Source: DATFMH01 sp035267045 (GTDB lineage Bacteria > Bacteroidota > Rhodothermia > Balneolales > DATFMH01). Taken from it: a DNA stretch of 19,541 nt. Shown here in pieces: positions 1 through 8,168 of this stretch. The notes beneath the pieces were generated by a model. It worked only from the letters and a program-made list of their open reading frames with translations. It was not told the DNA's origin and did no database searches. The position numbers and the translations under genes are program-made. Within the stretch, counting starts at the first letter, position 1. Every line of letters starts with the position of its first letter. The DNA lies in the NCBI GenBank assembly GCA_035267045.1, contig DATFMH010000087.1:1-19541 (forward strand). Reading direction: 5' to 3'.

Positions 1-1859
1 CCATGAGGTGAACCGGCTTCAATGGAAACACGTGCGCGAACATTAGGCAGTAATACGGAATCTTTATAGGACTTATCCTGCTTTTCAAATATCTCCCAGC
101 TCGGCATGCTTACGACTCGTGCATCCAGCCCTTTCTCAGCCAGTATATCACGGGCATCTAAAGCAATCTGAACTTCCGAGCCAGATCCCATCAAAATGAC
201 ATCCGGGGTATCTTTTTCAGAATCGACAAGCACATATGCTCCTTTTTCAACATTACGAGCATGATTTTTTTCATCACGCTCATATACCGGAAGGCTTTGA
301 CGGGTTAAAACCAACGCTGTAGGCCCATCCTTATGCTCAAGGGCATATTTCCATGCATATGATGTTTCGTTGGCGTCAGCGGGCCGTATGAGCGTCACAT
401 TAGGTATGGCGCGCAGGGCCATCAAGTGTTCTATTGGTTGATGCGTCGGACCATCTTCTCCAAGTCCTATACTGTCATGCGTATAAACAAATATTGGATT
501 TATTTTTGAAAGTGCAGCCAACCTGATAGAGGGTCTTCCATAATCGGAAAAAATAAAGAAAGTACCACCATAAGGTCTCAGACCGCCATGTAGAGCCATA
601 CCATTCAAGGCAGCTGTCATTGCATGCTCACGTACGCCGAAATGGATATTTCTCCCGGCATAATTGAAACTACTGAAGAATCCTTTATTTTCGAGAGTCG
701 TTTTATCACTTGCTGCCAGGTCAGCTGAGCCACCGACCAGATTCGGAATACTATCGGCTACGGCATTAAGTACGACATTAGAAGCTTTACGTGTTGCCAT
801 ACCGGATTTATTGGATTCGAATACCGGTAAATTGTCGAGCCATCCGTCAGGTAAATCCCCTGCCAGGAATTGATCGAGTATTTTAGCTTCATCTTTATAA
901 ACATTATGATAATTCTCCATACTCATGTTCCATTCTGCCTGCCATTCGCGTCCACGCTGTACAGCTTCTTCAAAATGTTCTTTAACTTCTACAGGAATAT
1001 AAAAGTGTTTATCAGCATCCCAGTTGAGTGCCTCTTTGGTCAATGCCACTTCCTCTTTCCCGAGGGGTGCCCCATGCGATGAGGATTTACCCTGTTTATT
1101 GGGACTGCCATAACCAATATGAGTACGACATTTAATGATTGATGGTTGATCAACCATTTTTCGAGCTTTAGAGATTGCATCAGTTATCTCACCCCGATTA
1201 TGCCCGTCAACTTCCTGTGTGTGCCAGCCATAGGCTTCAAATCTTTTTAAGACATCCTCTGTAAAAGTGATATCGGTACTACCGTCAATTGAAATATTGT
1301 TATCATCATACAAATAGACAATTTTACCCAGTTTCAGGTGACCGGCAAGTGAAGCGGCTTCATGAGATATCCCCTCCATCAAATCACCATCACTAACAAT
1401 ACCGTAGGTATAGTGATCAAAAACCAGGTGATCAGCTTTGTTAAATGTTTCGGCTAAAAAAGCTTCAGCAATAGCCATACCAATGCCATTGGCAAATCCC
1501 TGACCGAGAGGCCCTGTAGTTGTTTCGACACCTGCCGTCATACCATATTCCGGGTGTCCGGGTGTTTTACTTCCCCATTGGCGAAATTTTTTTAATTCAT
1601 CCAGGCTTAAATCGTAACCGGTAAGATGTAATAAACTGTACAATAGCATTGAACCGTGTCCGGCGGACAGGATAAAACGATCGCGATCCATCCATTTGGG
1701 ATCATTAGGATTATGACGAAGGAATTTCGTCCATAGTACGTAAGCTGCATCCGCCATTCCCAATGGCATACCCGGGTGACCGGAATTTGCCTTTTCAACA
1801 GCATCGATCGATAATGTTCGAATAGTATTTACACAGAGTTGATCCAATTCTTCAGACAT
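1..1859 (-). CDS. tkt: Transketolase (3' end cut off by window edge)
   Basis: Thiamine-diphosphate enzyme of the non-oxidative pentose phosphate pathway that moves two-carbon ketol units between sugar phosphates in the cytoplasm. I translated it from the ATG at 1859 down to base 1: 619 complete codons with no stop. Transketolases are usually about 660-670 residues, so roughly the last 45 are missing. Visible marks in order: SGHPGMPLG near residue 26; SAGHGSMLLY; GPLGQGFANGIGMA; the ThDP/Mg loop SDGDLMEGISHEAASLAGHL followed by YDDNNISIDG; the pyrimidine-domain GVREHAM (catalytic Glu near residue 410); and THDSIGLGEDGPTHQP. The loop reads SDG where E. coli has GDG, a variant I recall from other bacterial transketolases. 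No Shine-Dalgarno sequence precedes the start. The terminator at 2043-2075 separates it from the upstream TPR gene, so it is probably transcribed on its own. Confidence 0.96.
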   Translation of the reverse strand, partial: MSEELDQLCVNTIRTLSIDAVEKANSGHPGMPLGMADAAYVLWTKFLRHNPNDPKWMDRDRFILSAGHGSMLLYSLLHLTGYDLSLDELKKFRQWGSKTPGHPEYGMTAGVETTTGPLGQGFANGIGMAIAEAFLAETFNKADHLVFDHYTYGIVSDGDLMEGISHEAASLAGHLKLGKIVYLYDDNNISIDGSTDITFTEDVLKRFEAYGWHTQEVDGHNRGEITDAISKARKMVDQPSIIKCRTHIGYGSPNKQGKSSSHGAPLGKEEVALTKEALNWDADKHFYIPVEVKEHFEEAVQRGREWQAEWNMSMENYHNVYKDEAKILDQFLAGDLPDGWLDNLPVFESNKSGMATRKASNVVLNAVADSIPNLVGGSADLAASDKTTLENKGFFSSFNYAGRNIHFGVREHAMTAALNGMALHGGLRPYGGTFFIFSDYGRPSIRLAALSKINPIFVYTHDSIGLGEDGPTHQPIEHLMALRAIPNVTLIRPADANETSYAWKYALEHKDGPTALVLTRQSLPVYERDEKNHARNVEKGAYVLVDSEKDTPDVILMGSGSEVQIALDARDILAEKGLDARVVSMPSWEIFEKQDKSYKDSVLLPNVRARVSIEAGSPH

Positions 1860-2042
1860 AATTATTATTTGTACTTATGAACGTTAATCAGGTTAATTTG
1901 AGTTTTATAATTTTGAAAAAGCTCCACAACTGCTTCAAAATGTACGCATCCACTTAATAATAAAATGAAAATAATATAAACAGCGCTAATGATAAAACAT
2001 TAATTCTATTTTTAAAATGTCAGTTATAAGAACTCACTGCAC

Positions 2043-2075
2043 AAAAAAAAGCCTTCAAATTAATTTGAAGGCTTT
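2043..2075 (-). terminator. Rho-independent terminator of the TPR gene
   Basis: The bases from 2048 to 2075 form a near-perfect palindrome (AAAGCCTTCAAAT / ATTTGAAGGCTTT, centre TA). On the minus strand it is followed by a run of eight T. It lies 24 bases past the stop of the TPR gene. Confidence 0.88.
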
Positions 2076-2098
2076 GTATAACACTCTAAATATTTTTA

Positions 2099-3118
2099 TT
2101 AATTGCTGGCAGAAGCCTGATCACATTTAACTTCATATTTCATTTGATGATCGGCACTTGCTTTAAAGTTACCGTAAGCAGCATTTTGAAAAGCATTACA
2201 GGCATTACTCTTTTCTTTCAGATATTTGTAAGCTGTTCCGATTTCATACCAGATCTTAGCTTTATCTGTTTTACCGCCTTTCTCATATTTGAGAGACAAT
2301 TTACCGTTGCTTACAGCGCTTCGGTATTCGCCTTTGTTATTATAAGCCTGTGCAAGACGATAATAAGCATTAGGATTTGAATTATCGTAATTCAATGATC
2401 TTTTCAGCAACTTGATACCCAGGTCGTATTTTTTGGCTTTATTAGCATTTGCGCCTTTATATACGAGAAAAGAGCTGGCCGCACTTTTTGCACGACGAAC
2501 AGTTCCGCTATCCTTTACCTTAGTACCTATCGATATAGCCTGATCCCACATTTTCAACGCTTCGTCCAAGTGAGTGGCATCCGTACCTTTATCCAGTTTC
2601 ATGTAACATAATCCTTTTTGATAGAAGGCCTTAGCATATTGAGGCTCACGTTGTATGGCGTTATCATAAGCTTTTAAAGCAGCTTTATAATCGCCTTTCT
2701 GATAATCTGTAGTCCCTTCATAGTAGTATAATTTAGGAACATTCATTTTACTTCTTTCGGCGATCTGCTTGTTACCGTATTTCTGGGCTACCTGATAAGT
2801 TTTCTCGAATTGCTGTATAGCACCATCAATATCTTTATTCCGATAGTAATCAGCAGCCAGTTTATAATTTAATGGGGGTAACTGCTCCTGAGCTTTTTGT
2901 TTTATATCCTCAGCAGATTTACCAACTTTATTGGCAAGTTGAATGCAATCTTCAAACTTTTGTATGGCCTCTTTATTCTGGCCGTTCTGAGCCAATTTAA
3001 AAGCTGCGTTAAAAGCTTTGACCACATCAGCTTTTGATTGAGCTTCAGCTTGTTGAGCTACAACAGTGGTAGCAATTATTAATCCTACGACTAATAGGAA
3101 TTTACTTAGGAACCTCAT
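2099..3118 (-). CDS. Exported tetratricopeptide-repeat protein
   Basis: A 339-residue protein with an N-terminal signal peptide (MRFLSKF, a hydrophobic stretch, then a cleavage region around VVAQQAEAQ), so it acts outside the cytoplasm, most likely in the periplasm. The rest is mainly helical TPR repeats: units around residues 20-60, 65-105, 110-150 (YYEGTTDYQKGDYKAALKAY, a clear TPR), 155-190, 215-250 (KKYDLGIKLLKRSLNYDNSN) and 255-300. I see no catalytic domain. TPR proteins usually scaffold complexes, and exported ones are abundant in Bacteroidota, but the partner cannot be told from sequence. I use the ATG at 3118: the reading frame can be opened three codons earlier only by TTG, and the ATG puts the basic residues at the start of the signal peptide. 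It is a single-gene unit with a strong terminator. Confidence 0.85.
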   Translation of the reverse strand: MRFLSKFLLVVGLIIATTVVAQQAEAQSKADVVKAFNAAFKLAQNGQNKEAIQKFEDCIQLANKVGKSAEDIKQKAQEQLPPLNYKLAADYYRNKDIDGAIQQFEKTYQVAQKYGNKQIAERSKMNVPKLYYYEGTTDYQKGDYKAALKAYDNAIQREPQYAKAFYQKGLCYMKLDKGTDATHLDEALKMWDQAISIGTKVKDSGTVRRAKSAASSFLVYKGANANKAKKYDLGIKLLKRSLNYDNSNPNAYYRLAQAYNNKGEYRSAVSNGKLSLKYEKGGKTDKAKIWYEIGTAYKYLKEKSNACNAFQNAAYGNFKASADHQMKYEVKCDQASASN

Positions 3119-3211
3119 ATTTACCAATATTTGATTACGATTTACTCTGAAGTAACGAGTTTAAGAAAATAAATATTATCAAACAAAAAAATTAAAGAAA
3201 GTAAACAATAG

Positions 3212-3240
3212 AAAAAATGATTTAAATATCTTTAATATTT
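3212..3240 (-). terminator. Weak terminator candidate after the LOG gene
   Basis: On the minus strand AAATAT and ATATTT pair around a 5-nt loop just past the LOG-family stop, and a run of six T follows seven bases later. The stem is short and A/T only, so this is a tentative call for the end of the parA-parB-DUF5683-LOG unit. Confidence 0.3.
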
Positions 3241-3253
3241 ATAGTCGAAATAC

Positions 3254-3961
3254 TTAGAAATTTGGGCTTAATTCGTGTTCTTCGTAAAATTTACAAATTA
3301 CAGAAACAGCTTCGTCTATGTCGTCAGTAAGATGAAACAATTCCATATCATTTTCCGATACTGTTCCATATGTCATCATAGTATTTTTAATCCAATCCAT
3401 AAGACCTGCCCAGTATTCTTTACCAATTAATAAAACCGGGAATCTTGAAATTTTCTTTGTTTGCATCAATGTTAATGCCTCAAAAAACTCATCTAAAGTA
3501 CCCAACCCACCTGGAAAAACGACAAAACCCTGCGCATATTTTACAAACATTACTTTTCGTGCGAAAAAATAATTGAAATTTATGGTAAAGTGCGGATCTA
3601 TAAAGTTATTAGGCACTTCTTCAAATGGCAGCTCAATATTTAATCCAACGGATTTTCCATTGCCCTGACGGGCTCCTTTATTGCCGGCCTCCATTATCCC
3701 GGGGCCGCCACCCGTAATGATACCGAATCCCATTTGCGTCAATTTATAGGCAGCATCCACAGCCTTTTCATAATATTGATCACCCGGTTTCAGTCTTGAA
3801 GAGCCAAAAATGGAGACACAGGGACCGATTTTCAGCAGTTTATCATAACCTTCGACAAATTCTCCCATGATCTTAAATACGCTCCAGATATCATTGGAAA
3901 TATCCTCCCTGTATTTATCGGGGATACTAAGCTTTTTTTCTGAATTATTTTTTTCTTTCAT
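3254..3961 (-). CDS. LOG-family (TIGR00730) nucleoside 5'-monophosphate phosphoribohydrolase
   Basis: A 235-residue cytoplasmic protein of the LOG / 'lysine decarboxylase-like' Rossmann family. Characterised members hydrolyse cytokinin riboside monophosphates or purine nucleotides to base plus ribose 5-phosphate; the old decarboxylase label is wrong for the family. Visible motifs: IFGSSR near residue 51, ITGGGPGIMEAGNKGA at 82-97, and the signature PGGLGTLDE at 150-158 with an upstream ARK (134-136) that helps form the active site. The substrate in this organism is unknown. The ATG at 3961 lies 22 bases past the DUF5683 gene on the same strand, so it is probably the last gene of the parA-parB-DUF5683 unit. 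I see no functional link to partitioning beyond that position. Confidence 0.88.
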   Translation of the reverse strand: MKEKNNSEKKLSIPDKYREDISNDIWSVFKIMGEFVEGYDKLLKIGPCVSIFGSSRLKPGDQYYEKAVDAAYKLTQMGFGIITGGGPGIMEAGNKGARQGNGKSVGLNIELPFEEVPNNFIDPHFTINFNYFFARKVMFVKYAQGFVVFPGGLGTLDEFFEALTLMQTKKISRFPVLLIGKEYWAGLMDWIKNTMMTYGTVSENDMELFHLTDDIDEAVSVICKFYEEHELSPNF

Positions 3962-3983
3962 GAATATAACTCTTAATCGTTAG

Positions 3984-4649
3984 TTATCTGGCTGTTTTCA
4001 ACCTAAAGGTCAGCGTTAAACCTACTCCCTGGTAGGGCCCTACATTTTGCGGACCTATTCTTGTGCGTACACTCAAATCATCACTGACATTAAAATCCTT
4101 CAATTGAGCAAATATATAAGCATCTATTATATTCAGTCCATATGCAAGCCCAACACCGATATATACCATGTCTCTCGTGTTTCTATAATAATTCCGGTAA
4201 TACTTTAATGCCTGTTGAGATTGTCCCTGAAGATAAGCAGGTGTTTGTCCATATCTTTGATCCGTATGATAATTTCGTGTCGGGTCACTCAATGAATTAT
4301 AATAGGCAGCCCGGAAATCGTGATAATCCCTGGTTAAAACGGTACTATAATAACTGAGGCCAAACAAAGCGCCGTATATAATCGGTACCTTCCATATTTG
4401 TTTGTTAACGATCTGTCCCCATCCCGGGATTATAACAGATTTCAACATCACCCTTTTGGGCTTAGGTACCGTATCTCGCTGAGCGGGCCTTACAGCAATA
4501 GTATTTGACAATGAATCAGTATGCACTTGATTCTGAGCAAACGCCCGATGTGAAACCGTTACCAGTCCTAAAGCGAGTACAGCGCTGAGAAGAATCCTCT
4601 TATCAGGATACCGAATCAAATATTTGAATGAGACGATCAAGGTCTTCAT
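3984..4649 (-). CDS. DUF5683-type membrane/envelope protein
   Basis: A 221-residue protein. The first ATG of the frame (4649) gives a long basic leader and a hydrophobic segment (ILLSAVLALGLVTV) ending near HRAFAQ, which looks like a signal peptide. It is followed by the conserved DUF5683 core MLKSVIIPGWGQIVNKQIWK and a second hydrophobic stretch (VPIIYGALFGLSYY). Upstream of this ATG the frame can be extended only by a TTG. The start lies inside the end of parB (47-base overlap) with no Shine-Dalgarno sequence, so translation is probably coupled to parB. The function of the family is unknown; it is recurrently found just after parB in Bacteroidota genomes. The C-terminal part is basic and rich in Arg/Tyr. 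The exact start is the least certain point. Confidence 0.75.
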   Translation of the reverse strand: MKTLIVSFKYLIRYPDKRILLSAVLALGLVTVSHRAFAQNQVHTDSLSNTIAVRPAQRDTVPKPKRVMLKSVIIPGWGQIVNKQIWKVPIIYGALFGLSYYSTVLTRDYHDFRAAYYNSLSDPTRNYHTDQRYGQTPAYLQGQSQQALKYYRNYYRNTRDMVYIGVGLAYGLNIIDAYIFAQLKDFNVSDDLSVRTRIGPQNVGPYQGVGLTLTFRLKTAR

Positions 4650-5532
4650 TTGAGTAATATTCAATTCGTATTTCGCCTCCAATATTTTTCTTCTTTATTT
4701 GAACTTTAGTACTGAATTTACTTCGTAATCTTTTTGACAGATCCTGTAGTTCGATATCATGCTGATCCTTATCAGGCAGCTGTTTCCGCCGTTTTTGTTT
4801 CTTTCTGCTTGTTGCTTTTCGAACTTCGTCTTCAATTTGCCTTACGGAATAATCTTCCTCAATCGTTTTTTCAAGTATTTTCTTTTGTAATTCAGGATCA
4901 TCTATTGTTATTAACGCCCGGGCATGACCTGTTGTTATGTTTCCATTGCGCAGTGCTTTTTGAATATATGCAGGAAGATTTAGCAGGCGCAACATATTTG
5001 TAACTGTACTTCTGTTCTTCCCGACCTTTTTGGCAACAACCTCCTGCGTATAATCACACTCATCAATCAAACGCTGATAACCAAGTGCTATTTCTATTGG
5101 GTTGAGTTCCTCTCGTTGAACATTTTCAATGAGAGCAAAAGCCAGGGAGTCTTCATCATTAACTTCCCTGATATAAGCCGGTATTTCATCCATTCCGGCC
5201 ATTTTACAGGCTCTTAATCGACGTTCTCCACTAATAAGCTCATACCGGTTCTCACCTATGTAACGAACAGTAATAGGTTGGATTAACCCATGCATTCGTA
5301 TAGAATCGGACAGTTCCTGTAACTTAAACTCGTCAAATTCCGATCTTGGTTGATTCGGATTGGGTCGAACACTGGCTACAGGCACATTCAATATCACATT
5401 GACTCTTTCCTGATCCCCTACGTAAGGATTATTTACAGAGTTACCGGTTTGTGAATCCGGGTTGTCTTCATTTTGATCCATATCAGGGAAAAATGCTCCC
5501 AATCCTCTGCCGAGTGCTTTCCTCTTAGCCAT
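4603..5532 (-). CDS. parB: Chromosome-partitioning protein ParB
   Basis: A 309-residue DNA-binding CTPase that loads at parS sites and spreads as a sliding clamp, giving ParA its cargo for chromosome segregation. N-terminal KALGRGLGAFF is the usual ParA-stimulating start. The ParB/Srx domain follows (VASVRPNPNQPR near 52-63; the CTP-binding GERRLRA at 102-108; ENVQREELNPIE at 137-147). A helix-turn-helix at about 160-185 (YTQEVVAKKVGKNRSTVTNML) and the IDDPE region come next, and the C-terminal dimerisation part starts after a basic RKKQKRRKQ linker. Length is normal for the family. It starts 15 bases after the parA stop and is clearly co-transcribed with it. I found no parS-like palindrome in the window. 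Confidence 0.95.
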   Translation of the reverse strand: MAKRKALGRGLGAFFPDMDQNEDNPDSQTGNSVNNPYVGDQERVNVILNVPVASVRPNPNQPRSEFDEFKLQELSDSIRMHGLIQPITVRYIGENRYELISGERRLRACKMAGMDEIPAYIREVNDEDSLAFALIENVQREELNPIEIALGYQRLIDECDYTQEVVAKKVGKNRSTVTNMLRLLNLPAYIQKALRNGNITTGHARALITIDDPELQKKILEKTIEEDYSVRQIEDEVRKATSRKKQKRRKQLPDKDQHDIELQDLSKRLRSKFSTKVQIKKKNIGGEIRIEYYSNEDLDRLIQIFDSVS

Positions 5533-5547
5533 ATTGACTCTATTTTC

Positions 5548-6369
5548 TTATTCCGTATCGGTATCTGTTTCAGTGGCTGCAAATATAGGGCTGTTTTTGA
5601 ATAATTTTTTATTCCTCTTGATCACCTCTCTTGCCAAAGCCAAATAATTTTTTGCTCCCATACTGATCGAATCGTACATCAATACAGGTTTACCGAAGCT
5701 GGGAGCTTCCGCAAGACGAACATTCCGGGCAATCACTGAACTAAATACCCGGTCATTAAAGTAACGTTTCACTTCCTGGGCAACCTGGTTAGATAAACGA
5801 GTACGATTATCATACATTGTTAGAAGTACGCCTTCAATCTCCAATTCCTGATTAAGATGCTGACGAACAATTTTTATGGTGTTTAACAATTGTCCGAGGC
5901 CCTCCAATGCAAAATATTCACATTGGACCGGAATTACTACAGAATCGGATGCCGTAAGTGAATTAATGGTTAACAAACCAAGAGATGGCGGGCAATCAAT
6001 TATGATAAAATCATATTTATCGCGAATATCCTTAATGGCTTTCGATAAGATTTTTTCCCGGAGTTCCCTGTCTATCATTTCAATTTCGGCACCAACCAAA
6101 TTAATGTGCGATGGAATCAGGTCCAGATAAGGAGAATCTGTATTGCGTATGGCATCCTTAACATCAACACCACCTACCATCACCTCGTAAATAGAATTCG
6201 TCACAGTATTCGAATCGATGCCTAATCCACTGGTTGAATTACTCTGAGGATCAGTATCTACAAGAAGTGTAGGATGCTCAATGGCTGCCAGACTTGCCGC
6301 CAGATTTATAGCCGTCGTTGTTTTTCCAACGCCTCCTTTTTGGTTAGCTATGGAAATGACTTTACCCAT
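5548..6369 (-). CDS. parA: Chromosome-partitioning ATPase ParA (Soj-like)
   Basis: A 273-residue cytoplasmic ATPase of the MinD/ParA family; the ATP-bound dimer binds DNA nonspecifically and moves ParB-parS complexes. The deviant Walker A motif KGGVGKTTTAINLA starts at residue 11 with the signature lysine K11 and the P-loop lysine K16. A switch I region DTDPQSNSTSGLG lies at 38-50, and the Walker B strand FIIIDCPPSLG near 120-130. Its full length and lack of an N-terminal DNA-binding domain fit chromosomal (type Ib-like) ParA rather than long plasmid ParA. The last ~20 residues are a variable Thr/Asp-rich tail. It is the first gene of the unit parA-parB-DUF5683-LOG, with a Bacteroidota-type promoter candidate at 6414-6445. 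Confidence 0.95.
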   Translation of the reverse strand: MGKVISIANQKGGVGKTTTAINLAASLAAIEHPTLLVDTDPQSNSTSGLGIDSNTVTNSIYEVMVGGVDVKDAIRNTDSPYLDLIPSHINLVGAEIEMIDRELREKILSKAIKDIRDKYDFIIIDCPPSLGLLTINSLTASDSVVIPVQCEYFALEGLGQLLNTIKIVRQHLNQELEIEGVLLTMYDNRTRLSNQVAQEVKRYFNDRVFSSVIARNVRLAEAPSFGKPVLMYDSISMGAKNYLALAREVIKRNKKLFKNSPIFAATETDTDTE

Positions 6370-6413
6370 GCGAGATCAAATTAAATTCTAAAAATTATTC
6401 ATGTACTATTTGC

Positions 6414-6445
6414 GAAATATAAAACGAAGGGGTTAGGTATACAAA
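6414..6445 (-). promoter_or_regulatory. Promoter candidate for parA (Bacteroidota type)
   Basis: Read on the minus strand: TTTG (6445-6442), then 20 bases, then TATATTTC (6421-6414). This matches the Bacteroidota primary-sigma pattern TTTG, about 19 bases, TAnnTTTG in all but the last base. The start codon of parA is about 45 bases further on. Confidence 0.42.
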
Positions 6446-6469
6446 AATAATAATGTAAACATTCGTTTT
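6421..6469 (-). terminator. Inverted repeat after the T9SS-protein gene
   Basis: AAAACGAA (6421-6428) and TTCGTTTT (6462-6469) are 8-base inverted repeats with a 33-base loop, starting at the stop codon of the secreted-protein gene. It lacks a proper T run, so it is a poor intrinsic terminator. It overlaps the parA promoter candidate and might instead be regulatory. Confidence 0.22.
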
Positions 6470-7493
6470 ACTTCAAATACAACATTTTATGAAAAAAACG
6501 GGAATCTTTTATATGAAATGATACGAAATATGTTCCTGTTGCAACATCTTCCGGTGACCATGTAAATGAATATACTTCATTTTTCCTGATAAATTTCTTT
6601 TGTTCAAAAACTTTCTCACCCAATACATTATATATTGTAATATTACCATTTCCGTCATAAGGGCTTCTTATATTTATAACCGTCTGTGGATTAAATGGAT
6701 TCGGATAATTAGTAATGATTTTCCTGGAACCGGGTAAATACCATTTCTCCTGGGTGATACCGGTCGGCGTCCCTGAGGTGTCAACAGCGACAATCAGATA
6801 CGCTGACATATTTCCAACTTCACCCGGATTTTTCCAATAACTGTTGTGATCATAATAAACGGGTGTTTGAGAAGAGTCGACCCCGGTACTGTCGACATAA
6901 AAATCGTTGTATTTATTAGGTGGGTATCCGAATACGGGACTAATGGCACCAACCGTATCCGGGGCTGTGGTATATTGTATACCCACTGCAAACGATATTG
7001 GATTCGAGATTTCAGAAGTATCGTTGAATGTAAAAGATTGTTCTCTAATCTGTTCTACGGGAACGGATACATTTTGGGTGAATGATTCAGTGTATTTATG
7101 ATTATCGTCAATTTCTTGTGGAACCGTAGCATTTATCCAGAGATCAGCACGGATAGTGGCCGGACTTAAAGCACCGATAGTATCCGTACGGCCCCCATAA
7201 AATCTTACGACTAATTGTTTAATCTTAATAGGAAACAAATTTTTGTCGACAGTAAAAAAGACCCCGGTGATAGCATCCTGTCCGAACCTGCTCGTAAAGG
7301 CTTTGAATGAGTCAACCTGAGAAAAATATATAGTATCCTGTAATGTAGCGGCAGCAATATGCGGAAATGATGTTCCCGATATTGTATTTAATTGCTGGGT
7401 TTTGACAGGAACCCATGTATGACGTCCTTGTCCCCAAACCAGTAACGGGAACATCCATAATAAAAAAAAGGTCCAAAACAGCGATTTTTTCAT
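6468..7493 (-). CDS. T9SS-secreted protein with C-terminal sorting domain
   Basis: A 341-residue exported protein. From the ATG at 7493 it starts MKKSLFWTFFLLWMFPLLVWGQG, a textbook signal peptide. The C-terminal ~80 residues are a type A T9SS sorting domain: NYPNPFNPQTVINI, then ITIYNVLGEKVFE, then GTYFVSFHI and a short basic end (FFHKMLYLK). T9SS moves such proteins across the outer membrane and usually removes this domain. The middle (about 25-250) is beta-rich, with many Asp/Thr/Tyr, and matches no family I recognise; it carries no evident catalytic motif. The frame can be opened two codons earlier only by TTG. It lies 69 bases after the anti-sigma gene on the same strand and is probably co-transcribed with it, which makes it a candidate target or input of that sigma pathway. 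Confidence 0.85.
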   Translation of the reverse strand: MKKSLFWTFFLLWMFPLLVWGQGRHTWVPVKTQQLNTISGTSFPHIAAATLQDTIYFSQVDSFKAFTSRFGQDAITGVFFTVDKNLFPIKIKQLVVRFYGGRTDTIGALSPATIRADLWINATVPQEIDDNHKYTESFTQNVSVPVEQIREQSFTFNDTSEISNPISFAVGIQYTTAPDTVGAISPVFGYPPNKYNDFYVDSTGVDSSQTPVYYDHNSYWKNPGEVGNMSAYLIVAVDTSGTPTGITQEKWYLPGSRKIITNYPNPFNPQTVINIRSPYDGNGNITIYNVLGEKVFEQKKFIRKNEVYSFTWSPEDVATGTYFVSFHIKDSRFFHKMLYLK

Positions 7494-7562
7494 ATTCAAA
7501 AATACTGCTTATCGGACCTTGATTCAATTTCAAATAAAGTAATCGTATCTAATATCTAATAA

Positions 7563-8168
7563 TCACTCCTGCTTCTCGCGTGCTAATTGAAGATCTAATG
7601 GTTTATCTGCATTAATAACAGTACCATTTAGTGGTCTTAATTTTTTCATACTCTTCATAAAGACTGTATCTGTCATTGAAGAGGCGGTTTGTGTACCACT
7701 TGTATTATTAGCCTGAATGTAAAGAATATTATTATGATCGATCCAGGGCTGTATAACACTTTTCGACGTTGTTTGTTGCTTAGCTGAAACTTCTGTTTTT
7801 TCCGGCATATTAACATCTACAGTTTGCGTACTGTTATTAAATAAAAAATAAGTTCCAACCGAAAAGCTAAGCACAATTGCCGCGGCAGCACCCCAGTAAC
7901 GGGCATTACTGCCGAAAGTATTTAATAGTGGAATAGGTCTTGTTCTGCTCGCCCGGCGCTCACGAGCTATATTCAAAATATTTTCTGTAATGTGCTCTGG
8001 TGGATCCTGATATGGGAGAGCATCTAATTTTTGCAGAGTACAGCGTAAACTTTCAATTTCAATTAAGATATCCGGATCCTCCCTCATTTTCTTCTCCACC
8101 AGGATCCTTTCTGAGGGATCAAGCTCATTCATCAAATATTTGATACATAGCTCATCAACGTTTTGCAT
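7563..8168 (-). CDS. Membrane-anchored anti-sigma factor
   Basis: About 201 residues. The N-terminal cytoplasmic part (ELCIKYLMNELDPSE, EKKMREDPDILIEIESL) is the helical anti-sigma domain seen in partners of ECF sigma factors. It has only two cysteines and no HxxxCxxC, so it is not a canonical zinc-binding (ZAS) anti-sigma. One transmembrane segment follows (YWGAAAAIVLSFSVGTYFLF, about residues 90-110), then a ~90-residue Ser/Thr/Gln-rich extracytoplasmic tail that could sense envelope state. The gene overlaps the end of the sigma gene, which indicates coupled expression and supports the pairing. ATGs occur at 8180 and 8168. I chose 8168 because a GGAG lies 12 bases before it, whereas it directly abuts 8180. 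A still earlier start would need TTG at 8198. Confidence 0.8.
   Translation of the reverse strand: MQNVDELCIKYLMNELDPSERILVEKKMREDPDILIEIESLRCTLQKLDALPYQDPPEHITENILNIARERRASRTRPIPLLNTFGSNARYWGAAAAIVLSFSVGTYFLFNNSTQTVDVNMPEKTEVSAKQQTTSKSVIQPWIDHNNILYIQANNTSGTQTASSMTDTVFMKSMKKLRPLNGTVINADKPLDLQLAREKQE

Noticed and set aside
664..1082. Plus-strand open frames of about 70 codons
   Set aside because: They are antisense to transketolase, whose minus-strand frame carries all family motifs; no start signals or recognisable content.
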